Assembly (NCBI GenBank): GCA_003151375.1
Contig: PLXI01000222.1
Location: 10,839 to 16,337, forward strand
From: Hyphomicrobiales bacterium
GTDB lineage: Bacteria > Pseudomonadota > Alphaproteobacteria > Rhizobiales > Aestuariivirgaceae
Length of the DNA: 5,499 nucleotides
Direction: 5' to 3'
This document shows, one piece after another, positions 1 to 5,393 of this stretch (the stretch's first letter is position 1; each line of letters opens with the position of its first letter). The notes beneath the pieces were generated by a model, which saw only the letters and a list, made by a program, of their open reading frames with translations, ran no database searches and had not been told where the DNA came from. The translations under genes were made by a program, and so were the position numbers.

Positions 1-1069
1 TGGCTTTAGCAGTAGAAAGAACCGCAGAATAATAGCCCTGGCGATTAAGATAAGCGCCTGCCCAGCCCGAGAGGAACCAATTGACGAACTCGTAAACCCA
101 CTCCTTCTGTTTGTCGGTAACACCTTTCGACATGCAGAAACCTGAGGCCCAAGAACGGTAACCTTCCTTCAATGGCTGGAACGTGCAAGCAATGCCCTTG
201 GAACGCACTGCCGTGACGGCGGGTGACCACATAGACTGGATCACAGTTTCGCCTGAGGACATCAAATTCACGCTTTCGTTGAAGTCTTTCCAGAAGGCAC
301 GGAATTGCCCTGCCTTCTTAGCTTCAGTCAACACGCCAATGGTCATGTCGATTTCGGTCTTGGTCATGTTGCCTTTGTCGGGATATTTGTATTTGCCCAT
401 GGCTTCCACAACCATTGCCGCATCCATGATGCCAATCGACGGAATGTTCAGAATTGAAGCCTTGCCTTTGAATTCGGGATTCAACAACTCAGCCCAAGAT
501 GTGATGGGGCGCTTAATCAGATCAGGGCGGATGCCAAGTGTGTCGGCATTGTAAGTTGTCGGGATCAACGTCACCCACTGAGTTGGCGTTGCAGAGAATT
601 TCGTTGAACCTTCACCCTCAACAAACATGACTTTCTTTGGCGCTGTTCCTTGATCGCCGATCTTCTTGCCATTAGGCAACTCTCCTTTGGTGAAGATTGG
701 CGTGATATTGTTGAATTCCTTGATCTTCGAAGCGTCCATCGACAGAATATTGCCCGATGGAACCAGCTTTTTCAGACTGAAATATTCAGTATCAAGAATG
801 TCGAATGAATTCGGCTGAGTAGCAACGCGCTTGGTGACGTCGTCAGTGGTGGCGACGATATTTTGAATGGTGATGCCGAGGTCGGCTTTCACTTTCGCGA
901 CGATGTCGTCGCTTTGGTTCACAGCTGTTCCGAGATAGCGCAGAACTTTTTCTTCTGCGGCGTGAACTGCTGGAAAGCCGGTGACTAAAGTAGAACCAGC
1001 TGCCAGACCCGCGGCACCTTTGAGCAAGGTACGGCGGCTGACTTTGCTTGTAATGGAAGTCTTCAACAT
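1..1069 (-). CDS. ABC transporter periplasmic solute-binding protein (PotD-like), 3' end cut by window
   Basis: This is the substrate-capturing subunit of an ABC importer, exported to the periplasm. The frame is open for 356 codons from an ATG at 1069 to the window edge, so the C-terminus is missing. The start is supported by AAGGAG 8 nt upstream. Residues 11-17 read SRRTLLK, a twin-arginine signal, followed by a hydrophobic Ala/Gly/Leu stretch and a likely cleavage after A37 (AVHA/AEE), so Tat export of a folded protein is expected. The mature part has features typical of the spermidine/putrescine and Fe3+ binding-protein superfamily: a YNAD-like segment, 'SWAELLNPEFKGK', and later 'SGETVIQSMWSPA'. 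The ATPase gene lies 53 nt upstream on the same strand, and permease genes are expected downstream, off the window. The substrate cannot be named; polyamine is only one option. The family call is sound, the specificity is not. Confidence 0.88.
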   Translation of the reverse strand, partial: MLKTSITSKVSRRTLLKGAAGLAAGSTLVTGFPAVHAAEEKVLRYLGTAVNQSDDIVAKVKADLGITIQNIVATTDDVTKRVATQPNSFDILDTEYFSLKKLVPSGNILSMDASKIKEFNNITPIFTKGELPNGKKIGDQGTAPKKVMFVEGEGSTKFSATPTQWVTLIPTTYNADTLGIRPDLIKRPITSWAELLNPEFKGKASILNIPSIGIMDAAMVVEAMGKYKYPDKGNMTKTEIDMTIGVLTEAKKAGQFRAFWKDFNESVNLMSSGETVIQSMWSPAVTAVRSKGIACTFQPLKEGYRSWASGFCMSKGVTDKQKEWVYEFVNWFLSGWAGAYLNRQGYYSAVLSTAKA

Positions 1070-1084
1070 GTTTATCGTCTCCTT

Positions 1085-1104
1085 ATTGGCCCAACCGGGC
1101 ATTG
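1085..1104 (-). other. Small GC hairpin between the ATPase and solute-binding protein genes
   Basis: On the minus strand GCCC-GGTT-GGGC (1089-1100) can fold into a 4-bp stem just upstream of the AAGGAG ribosome site of the binding-protein gene. No U-run follows, so it is not a terminator. Hairpins here can protect the distal message and raise binding-protein output relative to the ATPase. The stem is short, so this is a weak call. Confidence 0.25.
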
Positions 1105-1122
1105 CGCAAAAACCAACCAACT

Positions 1123-2115
1123 TCACCCAAGCGCGTGGGCTGAAGCTGGATCCCAAATGGCAGTAACAGTGGCCCCCACCGACAAAGGGGCCTGATCAAA
1201 ATCGGATTCACTCAAAAGAAGAGCCAATTCTTCGCCCATCGCTCCGCGCAAATTGACGTGGAATACGTTACCCTGATATTCAATGTCGGAAACTTGTGCG
1301 GTAACCGCTGGAAGTGAGGTACGAGACTTCAACGGCTTTATTTTTATGCGATCAAAACGCACCGCATATTTCTGCTTGCCATGTCCAAGTACATTGTGGC
1401 CGCCAATAAACTTCGCCACGAATTCGCTTTGGGGACTGTTGAAAATTTCCCGTGCCGTGCCGGCTTGTGCAATCTTGCCACCATTCATCACCACAATCTT
1501 ATCGGCCAAAGCCATAGCTTCATCTTGACCATGGGTGACGTGAACGAAGGTGATGCCCAGTTCGCGCTGCAATCTTTTCAACTCTGCTCGCATACGAATA
1601 CGCAGGAACGGGTCTAATGCAGAAAGCGGTTCATCAAGCAGCAGCACCTTGGGTTCCGTAATAAGCGCACGCGCCAAAGCCACGCGCTGTTGCTGGCCAC
1701 CGGAGAGTTGGGCCGGCAGCCGCTGCTCATATTTGGTCATATCTACAAGGGCCAAAAGCTTGCGCGCCTTTTCGTGGCGTTCAACTCTATCAACGCCGCG
1801 CATTTTCAAGGCGAAACTCACATTGTCGATCACCGATAGATGTGGAAACAGCGCATAAGATTGAAACATCATTGCCGTACCGCGCTGCGCTGGTGGCAAT
1901 TCGGTGACATTCTCATTTCCAACTAAAATGTCACCACTCGACACATCTTCATGCCCGGCGATCATGCGTAAGGTGGTCGTCTTGCCACAGCCAGATGGCC
2001 CAAGCAGGCAGCAATAGCTGGCCGATGGAATGAGCAGGTTAATGCCGTCAACAGCAGCCGTTTCCTGGTACAGCTTTGAGACATTGATCAATTCAACAGC
2101 AGATTTCCCCATCAT
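1123..2115 (-). CDS. ABC transporter ATP-binding protein (PotA/PotG-like)
   Basis: This cytoplasmic ATPase subunit powers the importer whose binding protein is encoded next. All nucleotide-binding motifs are present, numbered from the chosen ATG: Walker A GPSGCGKTT (39-47), Q-loop Q85 in 'MMFQSYALFPH', signature LSGGQQQR (137-144), Walker B VLLLDEP (157-163) with D-loop SALD, and switch H195 in 'HVTHGQDEA'. The C-terminal ~70 residues fit a TOBE-type regulatory domain, as in PotA/FbpC/UgpC-class ATPases. The length of 330 aa is normal for that class. The frame extends upstream to a TTG at 2166. I prefer the ATG at 2115 (or the adjacent 2112) because the family normally begins shortly before 'VELINVSKLY' and because the sigma-54 candidate would leave only a few leader bases before the TTG. 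The Shine-Dalgarno AAGGGG is rather far away (12 nt). Function is sure; transported substrate is unknown. Confidence 0.9.
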   Translation of the reverse strand: MMGKSAVELINVSKLYQETAAVDGINLLIPSASYCCLLGPSGCGKTTTLRMIAGHEDVSSGDILVGNENVTELPPAQRGTAMMFQSYALFPHLSVIDNVSFALKMRGVDRVERHEKARKLLALVDMTKYEQRLPAQLSGGQQQRVALARALITEPKVLLLDEPLSALDPFLRIRMRAELKRLQRELGITFVHVTHGQDEAMALADKIVVMNGGKIAQAGTAREIFNSPQSEFVAKFIGGHNVLGHGKQKYAVRFDRIKIKPLKSRTSLPAVTAQVSDIEYQGNVFHVNLRGAMGEELALLLSESDFDQAPLSVGATVTAIWDPASAHALG

Positions 2116-2184
2116 CAGATGCGAATTCCCCTTCTTCCGGGCCCCTCCGGAATCTCCGAAATGCAAATTATTAACAAGTTCCTC

Positions 2185-2199
2185 GCAAGCCGTGTGCCA
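2185..2199 (-). promoter_or_regulatory. Candidate sigma-54 (RpoN) promoter of the transporter operon
   Basis: The minus strand reads TGGCAC-N5-TTGC, with a C before the -24 element. The invariant GG and GC are 10 nt apart, as the -24/-12 class requires. The base after TTGC is G rather than the usual A/T. The start point would fall near 2173, leaving about 57 nt before the ATG at 2115. RpoN control of a solute importer would fit nitrogen regulation. This is a sequence match only. Confidence 0.5.
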
Positions 2200-2214
2200 G
2201 TCACTACAAATTGC

Positions 2215-2226
2215 TCAGTGCACTGA
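2215..2226. promoter_or_regulatory. 12-bp perfect palindrome, operator candidate
   Basis: TCAGTGCACTGA is its own reverse complement. It covers the predicted start point (about 2222) of the sigma-70-like promoter at 2229-2256, and lies just upstream of the sigma-54 candidate. A site there would suit a repressor. No regulator in this window is an obvious partner, as the FNR-type protein binds TTGAT half-sites. Confidence 0.3.
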
Positions 2227-2228
2227 TT

Positions 2229-2256
2229 TTTATAAGATCATTCAATAAGTTGTCAG
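2229..2256 (-). promoter_or_regulatory. Candidate sigma-70 promoter of the transporter operon
   Basis: On the minus strand, -35 CTGACA (5/6 to consensus) and -10 TATAAA (5/6) are separated by 16 nt. The start would be near 2222, giving a leader of roughly 107 nt to the ATG at 2115. It stands upstream of the sigma-54 candidate, so the operon may have tandem promoters. Confidence 0.5.
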
Positions 2257-2415
2257 TCGCTGCTGAAAAATGAGGCGAATGCCTTCAGCCTCGTGATGCA
2301 CAAAAATATTTCTTTGCCTGAAGGATGTGCTGAAATTGAAGGCATCGGAAGCAGCGCTTCTAAAAACGCCTATTGAAATTCAGCGTGACGAATGTGTGGA
2401 TCCGGTGCCCAATTT
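2257..2415. other. Intergenic stretch with short inverted repeats, no gene seen
   Basis: No credible coding frame was found here. ATGCCTTCA (2279-2287) is inverted as TGAAGGCAT (2337-2345), and a further TGAAGG lies at 2319-2324, so the hexamer occurs three times. The copies sit roughly 100-170 bp upstream of the sigma-54 candidate start, where enhancer-binding activators usually bind. GAAGC-AGC-GCTTC (2348-2360) is a small hairpin with no following T-run in either direction. Confidence 0.3.
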
Positions 2416-2430
2416 TTACGGCGAAAATTG
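2410..2430. repeat. 7-bp inverted repeat at the end of the small ORF
   Basis: CAATTTT (2410-2416) and AAAATTG (2424-2430) are perfect inverted copies around a 7-nt loop. The repeat spans the TAA stop of the 36-codon frame. The stem is AT-rich and lacks a proper U-run, so a terminator role is doubtful. Confidence 0.25.
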
Positions 2431-2526
2431 AGTGCGCGCGGAACGGTGCATCCTGCCCCACCGCCGCCCCATCAATGCGAGGAACGCGCCTATCCCCACC
2501 ACAATTGCCCAATAGCCGCTTTTCAT
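2416..2526 (-). CDS. Possible 36-aa single-span membrane microprotein
   Basis: The frame from ATG 2526 to TAA 2416 encodes 36 residues starting MKSGYWAIVVG. Residues 5-20 form one strongly hydrophobic segment, followed by an Arg-rich tail (RRWGR, then MHRSAR). By the positive-inside rule this gives N-out/C-in topology, a layout common in bacterial membrane microproteins. AAGG stands 8 nt upstream, with GAGGAG a little further. The FNR box centre (2587.5) lies about 61 bp upstream of the ATG. A class II start at about 2546 would leave a 19-nt leader, though the matching -10 on this strand is poor. I do not recognise the family. A longer start at 2631 would read through the FNR box and is unlikely. 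The frame may be chance. Confidence 0.35.
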   Translation of the reverse strand: MKSGYWAIVVGIGAFLALMGRRWGRMHRSARTQFSP

Positions 2527-2580
2527 GTGCCTAGCCTTATGTTGCTCCTCGCTGTCTCTCACGAGCGGCACCAACTGGCT

Positions 2581-2594
2581 TTGATCTGGATCAA
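2581..2594. promoter_or_regulatory. Perfect FNR box (anaerobox)
   Basis: TTGAT-CTGG-ATCAA matches the FNR/FnrN/FixK consensus TTGAT-N4-ATCAA at all ten defined positions. Its centre, 2587.5, is 40.5-41.5 bp upstream of the start point predicted from the TACAAT -10 element, which is the class II activation geometry. The window also encodes an FNR-type protein with the matching recognition helix. As a palindrome it could also serve the minus-strand small ORF. Confidence 0.9.
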
Positions 2595-2615
2595 GGAGTT
2601 TTAGAACTTCTGCAC

Positions 2616-2621
2616 TACAAT
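2616..2621 (+). promoter_or_regulatory. -10 element of the FNR-dependent hemerythrin-hemN promoter
   Basis: TACAAT differs from TATAAT at one base. No -35 hexamer is needed at class II FNR promoters because the activator sits there. The start point would be 2628-2629, one or two bases before the hemerythrin ATG at 2630, predicting a practically leaderless mRNA. Confidence 0.65.
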
Positions 2622-2634
2622 TGATCCGCATGAA
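2621..2634. promoter_or_regulatory. Second, imperfect FNR-like site over the start codon
   Basis: TTGAT-CCGC-ATGAA matches the FNR consensus at 9 of 10 defined bases; the single mismatch is the G of the ATG start codon. Its centre is exactly 40 bp from that of the perfect box. Binding here would block the promoter, so it could limit expression when active FNR is abundant. One half may match by chance. Confidence 0.4.
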
Positions 2635-3073
2635 TGACGTTTCTGGCCATCAACAGCTCTCCTTGGAGTTTCGCGTCCATCTCGCGCGACAGGAAAGTCT
2701 GTGTGACCGGCTGGAGCGGCTGGCCGACAGCTTGCCCGACGCCTTGAATGTGCAGGAAAGTCTCTATGTGGCGCAGAGCCTGCTGCCCACCGTGGTGATG
2801 GCGCACCGGTTTGAGGAAGACAAAGTTTTCCCGCTGCTGCGTAAGGCTACGTTACCTTCCACCCTTGATCGGTTGGGCTTCGAGCACATGGGCGATGAGG
2901 AATATGCCAATGACATCATCTTGGCTCTGCGCGCTTACGTGCCTGAACGACGTAGCGCCAACGCCGAGACACTGGCTTGGATGATGCGCGGCTTCTTCGA
3001 AGCGCTGCGCCGGCACATAGCATTTGAGCGCGAACACATTCTGCCTTTGCTGGAAAAGGAGATGTTGTCGTGA
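2630..3073 (+). CDS. Hemerythrin HHE-domain protein
   Basis: This is a cytoplasmic four-helix-bundle protein of the hemerythrin cation-binding family, 147 aa, with a single domain and no signal peptide. Putative di-iron ligands lie in the expected order: H17 (first helix), H59 and E63 in 'HRFEEDKVFPLL', H86 and E90 in 'FEHMGDEE', and H129 and E133 in 'RRHIAFEREHILPLL'. Family members bind O2, NO or iron, or serve in iron-sulphur repair; which applies here cannot be told. An in-frame TTG at 2621 is the only upstream alternative, but it lies inside the -10 element, so ATG 2630 is preferred. No Shine-Dalgarno is in place: AAGGAG at 2593-2598 is too far and upstream of the predicted start point. 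The TGA stop overlaps the hemN GTG. The perfect FNR box upstream implies low-oxygen induction. Confidence 0.88.
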   Translation: MNDVSGHQQLSLEFRVHLARQESLCDRLERLADSLPDALNVQESLYVAQSLLPTVVMAHRFEEDKVFPLLRKATLPSTLDRLGFEHMGDEEYANDIILALRAYVPERRSANAETLAWMMRGFFEALRRHIAFEREHILPLLEKEMLS

Positions 3074-4428
3074 CATTGAACATTGCCGACATCTTGGCGC
3101 GGCAACCTTCGGGCCTGCCCCGTTACACCAGCTATCCGCCGGCCAATCATTTCAGGCCGGACGGTGGGCCAGGCCTCCTGGATGGGTTGGTGAGTGCTGC
3201 ACGCGGCGCTGAAAAGCTCTCGCTTTACATTCACATTCCCTATTGCGACCGCATGTGCTGGTTCTGCGGTTGCCACACCAAGCAGACGCTGCGCTACGAG
3301 CCGCTGGCCGAATATGTGAAAGTGTTGGTGCAGGAGATTGCGCTCTGGGGTGAGAAGCTAGGCCGCAGAGTGCCTGTCTCCACTCTGCATCTGGGCGGCG
3401 GCAGCCCGAGCCTGCTGAAGCGCGAGGAGCTCGCGATCATCAGGGCTGCGCTGCATGCGGCATTTGATTTCTCGCAAGGGCCGGAGGTTTCGATCGAGAT
3501 CGATCCTTCCGATGTGAAGGATGGCACAGTTGCTGATCTCATGGCGTTCGGCATGACGCGGGCCAGCATCGGTGTGCAGGATTTTGATCCGGCGGTGCAG
3601 GCTGCCATCAACCGACCGCAGAGCTTTGAACTGACGCAATCGGTTGTCCATACGCTGCGCGCTGCGGGTGTCCGCTCAATCAATATCGATGCGCTTTACG
3701 GCCTGCCATTGCAGGACAAGGCAAAGCTCGCATGCACCGTCATGCAGGTCCTGGAGTTGGAGCCCGACCGCATTGCGCTGTTTGGCTATGCGCATGTGCC
3801 GTGGATGAAGCCGCACCAGAAATTGATCGACGAGACAACATTGCCGGGCGCTGCCGACCGGATCGCGAGCGCGGCGCTGGCGGCACGGATGATTGCGGAT
3901 TTCGGCTATCGCCCCATCGGCATCGACCATTTTGCCAAGCCAGATGACTCGCTAGCCCGCGCCGCCAGGCACGGCAAGCTGCACCGCAATTTCCAGGGCT
4001 ACACCGACGACGATGCAGAAGTGCGGCTTGGCTTTGGTCCTTCCTCCATCGGCTGCTTTCCGGGCGGCTATGTGCAGAACGAAGTGGCCACTGGGCGCTA
4101 CACTGCATTCATCCAGTCGGGCCGGCCGGCGCTGGCGCGCGGTCTGGCTCTCACCGAGGATGACCGGATGCGTGGTTATGTCATCGAACGGCTGATGTGC
4201 GATTTCACCGTGGGCTTTGACGAGCTGGTGCAGCGGTTCGGCCTAGCGGCGCTGCCGCTGATCGGAGACGCCTGCAGCATTGCGTCTGGCGAATATGCCG
4301 AGCTGTGCTGGGTCGACGATTCCGGGCTCTATATGGAAAAAGAAGCGTGGCCGCTGGTGCGGATCATCGCGGCGCAGTTCGATGCCTGGCTAAAGCCGGC
4401 GGAGCAGCGCTATTCCAAAGTGGTCTAG
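3070..4428 (+). CDS. hemN: Oxygen-independent coproporphyrinogen III oxidase (HemN)
   Basis: This radical-SAM enzyme decarboxylates two propionates of coproporphyrinogen III to give protoporphyrinogen IX, the anaerobic haem step, in the cytoplasm. The 452-aa length fits E. coli HemN (457). C59, C63 and C66 form the CX3CX2C [4Fe-4S] site, with C68 also present as in true HemN (CWFCGCH). Upstream are 'PRYTSYPPANHF' (17-28) and 'YIHIPYC'; downstream are GGGSPS (109-114, SAM binding), 'IEIDP', 'GVQDFDPAVQ', 'NIDALYGLP' and 'DHFAKPDD...LHRNFQGYT', all family blocks. This sets it apart from HemW-like proteins, which lack the last Cys and the N-terminal block. The GTG start overlaps the hemerythrin stop as GTGA, with AAGGAG 8 nt upstream, so translation is probably coupled. 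Transcription likely comes from the FNR-controlled promoter before the hemerythrin gene. Confidence 0.96.
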   Translation: MTLNIADILARQPSGLPRYTSYPPANHFRPDGGPGLLDGLVSAARGAEKLSLYIHIPYCDRMCWFCGCHTKQTLRYEPLAEYVKVLVQEIALWGEKLGRRVPVSTLHLGGGSPSLLKREELAIIRAALHAAFDFSQGPEVSIEIDPSDVKDGTVADLMAFGMTRASIGVQDFDPAVQAAINRPQSFELTQSVVHTLRAAGVRSINIDALYGLPLQDKAKLACTVMQVLELEPDRIALFGYAHVPWMKPHQKLIDETTLPGAADRIASAALAARMIADFGYRPIGIDHFAKPDDSLARAARHGKLHRNFQGYTDDDAEVRLGFGPSSIGCFPGGYVQNEVATGRYTAFIQSGRPALARGLALTEDDRMRGYVIERLMCDFTVGFDELVQRFGLAALPLIGDACSIASGEYAELCWVDDSGLYMEKEAWPLVRIIAAQFDAWLKPAEQRYSKVV

Positions 4429-5174
4429 GTGCCGGCCGCGGCCTGCAGCTTTTCCAGATCGGGCACGATGACCGTGCGATTGTTCTCGATCTCGATCACC
4501 CGCGCCTGTCGGAGCTTGGTGAGCTGACGGCTGACGGTTTCGATGGTGAGACCGAGGAAATCGGCCATGTCGGAACGCGTCAGCGGAATTTCGAATGTGA
4601 CGGGGCCTTTTTTCAGTTCTATTTCCGGATTGATGTGTTCGGCGATGAAGCAGAGAAAACCCGCCACGCGTTCGCCCGCCGACTTGCGGCCCAACGCCAG
4701 CATCCAATCGCGCGCCTCGTCCAATTCCTTCAGCGTCTGGGCGTGCAGGCGGTGTTCAAGTTCCGGGCTTTCCTGAGTGAGCTTGTTCAGCACATCGCGC
4801 GGGAAGGAGCAAACCCGCACATCGGTGGCCGCTTCCACGTCGAAATCACTTTTCTCGCTGAACGGGCGGCCGAGGAAATCGGGCGCAAATTGCAGACCAA
4901 CGATCTGCTGGCGGCCATCGGCGGTGAGCTTGGCCAGCTTGATCACCCCGCTCATGATATTTGCGTAACGTTCCACCTTGGCGCCGTCGGCAATCAGGCC
5001 TGCCGAGGCATCGAATTTGTGCTTTGTCGTGTGCCGGGCCAATTCGGACAGCTGCTGCGGATTCAGCGCGCCGCAAACTCCCTTGTGTCGGGCCTCGAAG
5101 GCTCGGCAGACAATGGGAATGGCAGAGTTGTGAATATCAGATCGCGGCTCGGTCACGGCAAAATCCATTAACAT
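4425..5174 (-). CDS. fnr: FNR/FnrN-type transcriptional regulator (Crp/Fnr family), one cluster Cys replaced
   Basis: This is an oxygen-responsive activator/repressor, numbered here from an upstream GTG at 5195. An N-terminal Cys region is followed by a cyclic-nucleotide-like sensor fold, a long dimer helix (about 145-170) and a Crp-type winged helix. The recognition helix 'TIETVSRQL' keeps E219, S222 and R223, the residues that read TTGAT in E. coli FNR. The expected CX2CX7C appears as C30, F33, C41; C129 ('RVCSFP') matches the fourth FNR ligand. The middle Cys is thus Phe (codon TTC, one base from TGC), which may weaken or remove the [4Fe-4S] cluster. The start is uncertain: GTG 5195 has GAGG only 1 nt away, while ATG 5174 and ATG 5168 lack a Shine-Dalgarno, though 5168 may be coupled to a mini-ORF. 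It meets hemN tail to tail, with stops overlapping in CTAG. The likely target is the box at 2581-2594. Confidence 0.9.
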   Translation of the reverse strand: MLMDFAVTEPRSDIHNSAIPIVCRAFEARHKGVCGALNPQQLSELARHTTKHKFDASAGLIADGAKVERYANIMSGVIKLAKLTADGRQQIVGLQFAPDFLGRPFSEKSDFDVEAATDVRVCSFPRDVLNKLTQESPELEHRLHAQTLKELDEARDWMLALGRKSAGERVAGFLCFIAEHINPEIELKKGPVTFEIPLTRSDMADFLGLTIETVSRQLTKLRQARVIEIENNRTVIVPDLEKLQAAAGT

Positions 5175-5188
5175 GGAATCGTGCGCAT
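5168..5188 (-). CDS. Possible 6-codon leader ORF coupled to fnr
   Basis: On the minus strand, ATG at 5188 opens a frame reading MRTIPC and then TAA. GAGGT stands 7 nt before this ATG, the only well-placed ribosome site in the region. The TAA overlaps the fnr ATG at 5168 as TAATG, a typical stop/restart arrangement. It would explain how fnr is translated without a ribosome site of its own. It could also be chance. Confidence 0.3.
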   Translation of the reverse strand: MRTIPC

Positions 5189-5212
5189 GTCTCACACCTC
5201 AACAAACCAATA

Positions 5213-5233
5213 AAATGTGGGGCGAAATGTGGG
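5213..5233 (-). repeat. 9-bp direct repeat upstream of fnr
   Basis: The + strand carries AAATGTGGG at 5213-5221 and again at 5225-5233, a 12-bp period. It lies in the short gap between tRNA-Ser and the fnr start region. It could be a tandem protein-binding site, but may be without function. No FNR box is present in this gap. Confidence 0.3.
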
Positions 5234-5244
5234 ATGATTTAAAA

Positions 5245-5334
5245 TGGCGGAGAGGGAGGGATTCGAACCCCCGGTACACTTGCGTGTACTTCGCATTTCG
5301 AGTGCGACGCGATCGACCACTCTGCCACCTCTCC
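5245..5334 (-). tRNA. tRNA-Ser (anticodon CGA), CCA encoded
   Basis: On the minus strand, the acceptor GGAGAGG (5328-5334) pairs with CCTCTCC (5249-5255), followed by discriminator G and a genomically encoded CCA (5245-5247). The anticodon stem TCGCA/TGCGA is perfect and holds the 7-nt loop CTCGAAA, so the anticodon is CGA (+ strand 5298-5300), reading UCG. The long variable arm GTACAC-GCAA-GTGTAC is a 6-bp stem with a GNRA-type loop, the class II feature of serine tRNAs. The T-arm carries GGTTCGAATCCC. The D-stem has one mismatched pair. The gene lies just upstream of fnr on the same strand with no terminator evident between them. Confidence 0.96.
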
Positions 5335-5364
5335 GCGAGGGGTTTGTACCCATGGTCAGGCGGC

Positions 5365-5393
5365 GTGATAGCTTAAGCCCATTGTGCCGCCAA
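5365..5393 (-). promoter_or_regulatory. Candidate promoter of tRNA-Ser
   Basis: On the minus strand, TTGGCG and TATCAC (each 4/6 to consensus) are 17 nt apart. Transcription would start near 5358, about 24 nt before the mature tRNA 5' end, a plausible leader for RNase P to remove. With no clear promoter between the tRNA and fnr, read-through might feed fnr. Confidence 0.4.

Noticed and set aside
183..554. 123-codon plus-strand frame
   Set aside because: It lies antisense to the solute-binding protein gene, which has a clear family match, Tat signal and ribosome site.
2083..2097. TTGATCAA inside the ATPase gene as an FNR site
   Set aside because: The half-sites overlap with no 4-bp spacer, so they cannot form a TTGAT-N4-ATCAA box.
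2621..2629. TTG start adding three residues to the hemerythrin
   Set aside because: The TTG overlaps the -10 element and would precede the predicted start point; ATG 2630 is more likely.
4305..5171. 288-codon plus-strand frame opposite fnr
   Set aside because: It is a shadow of the FNR-type gene, has no recognisable domain, and overlaps the end of hemN.
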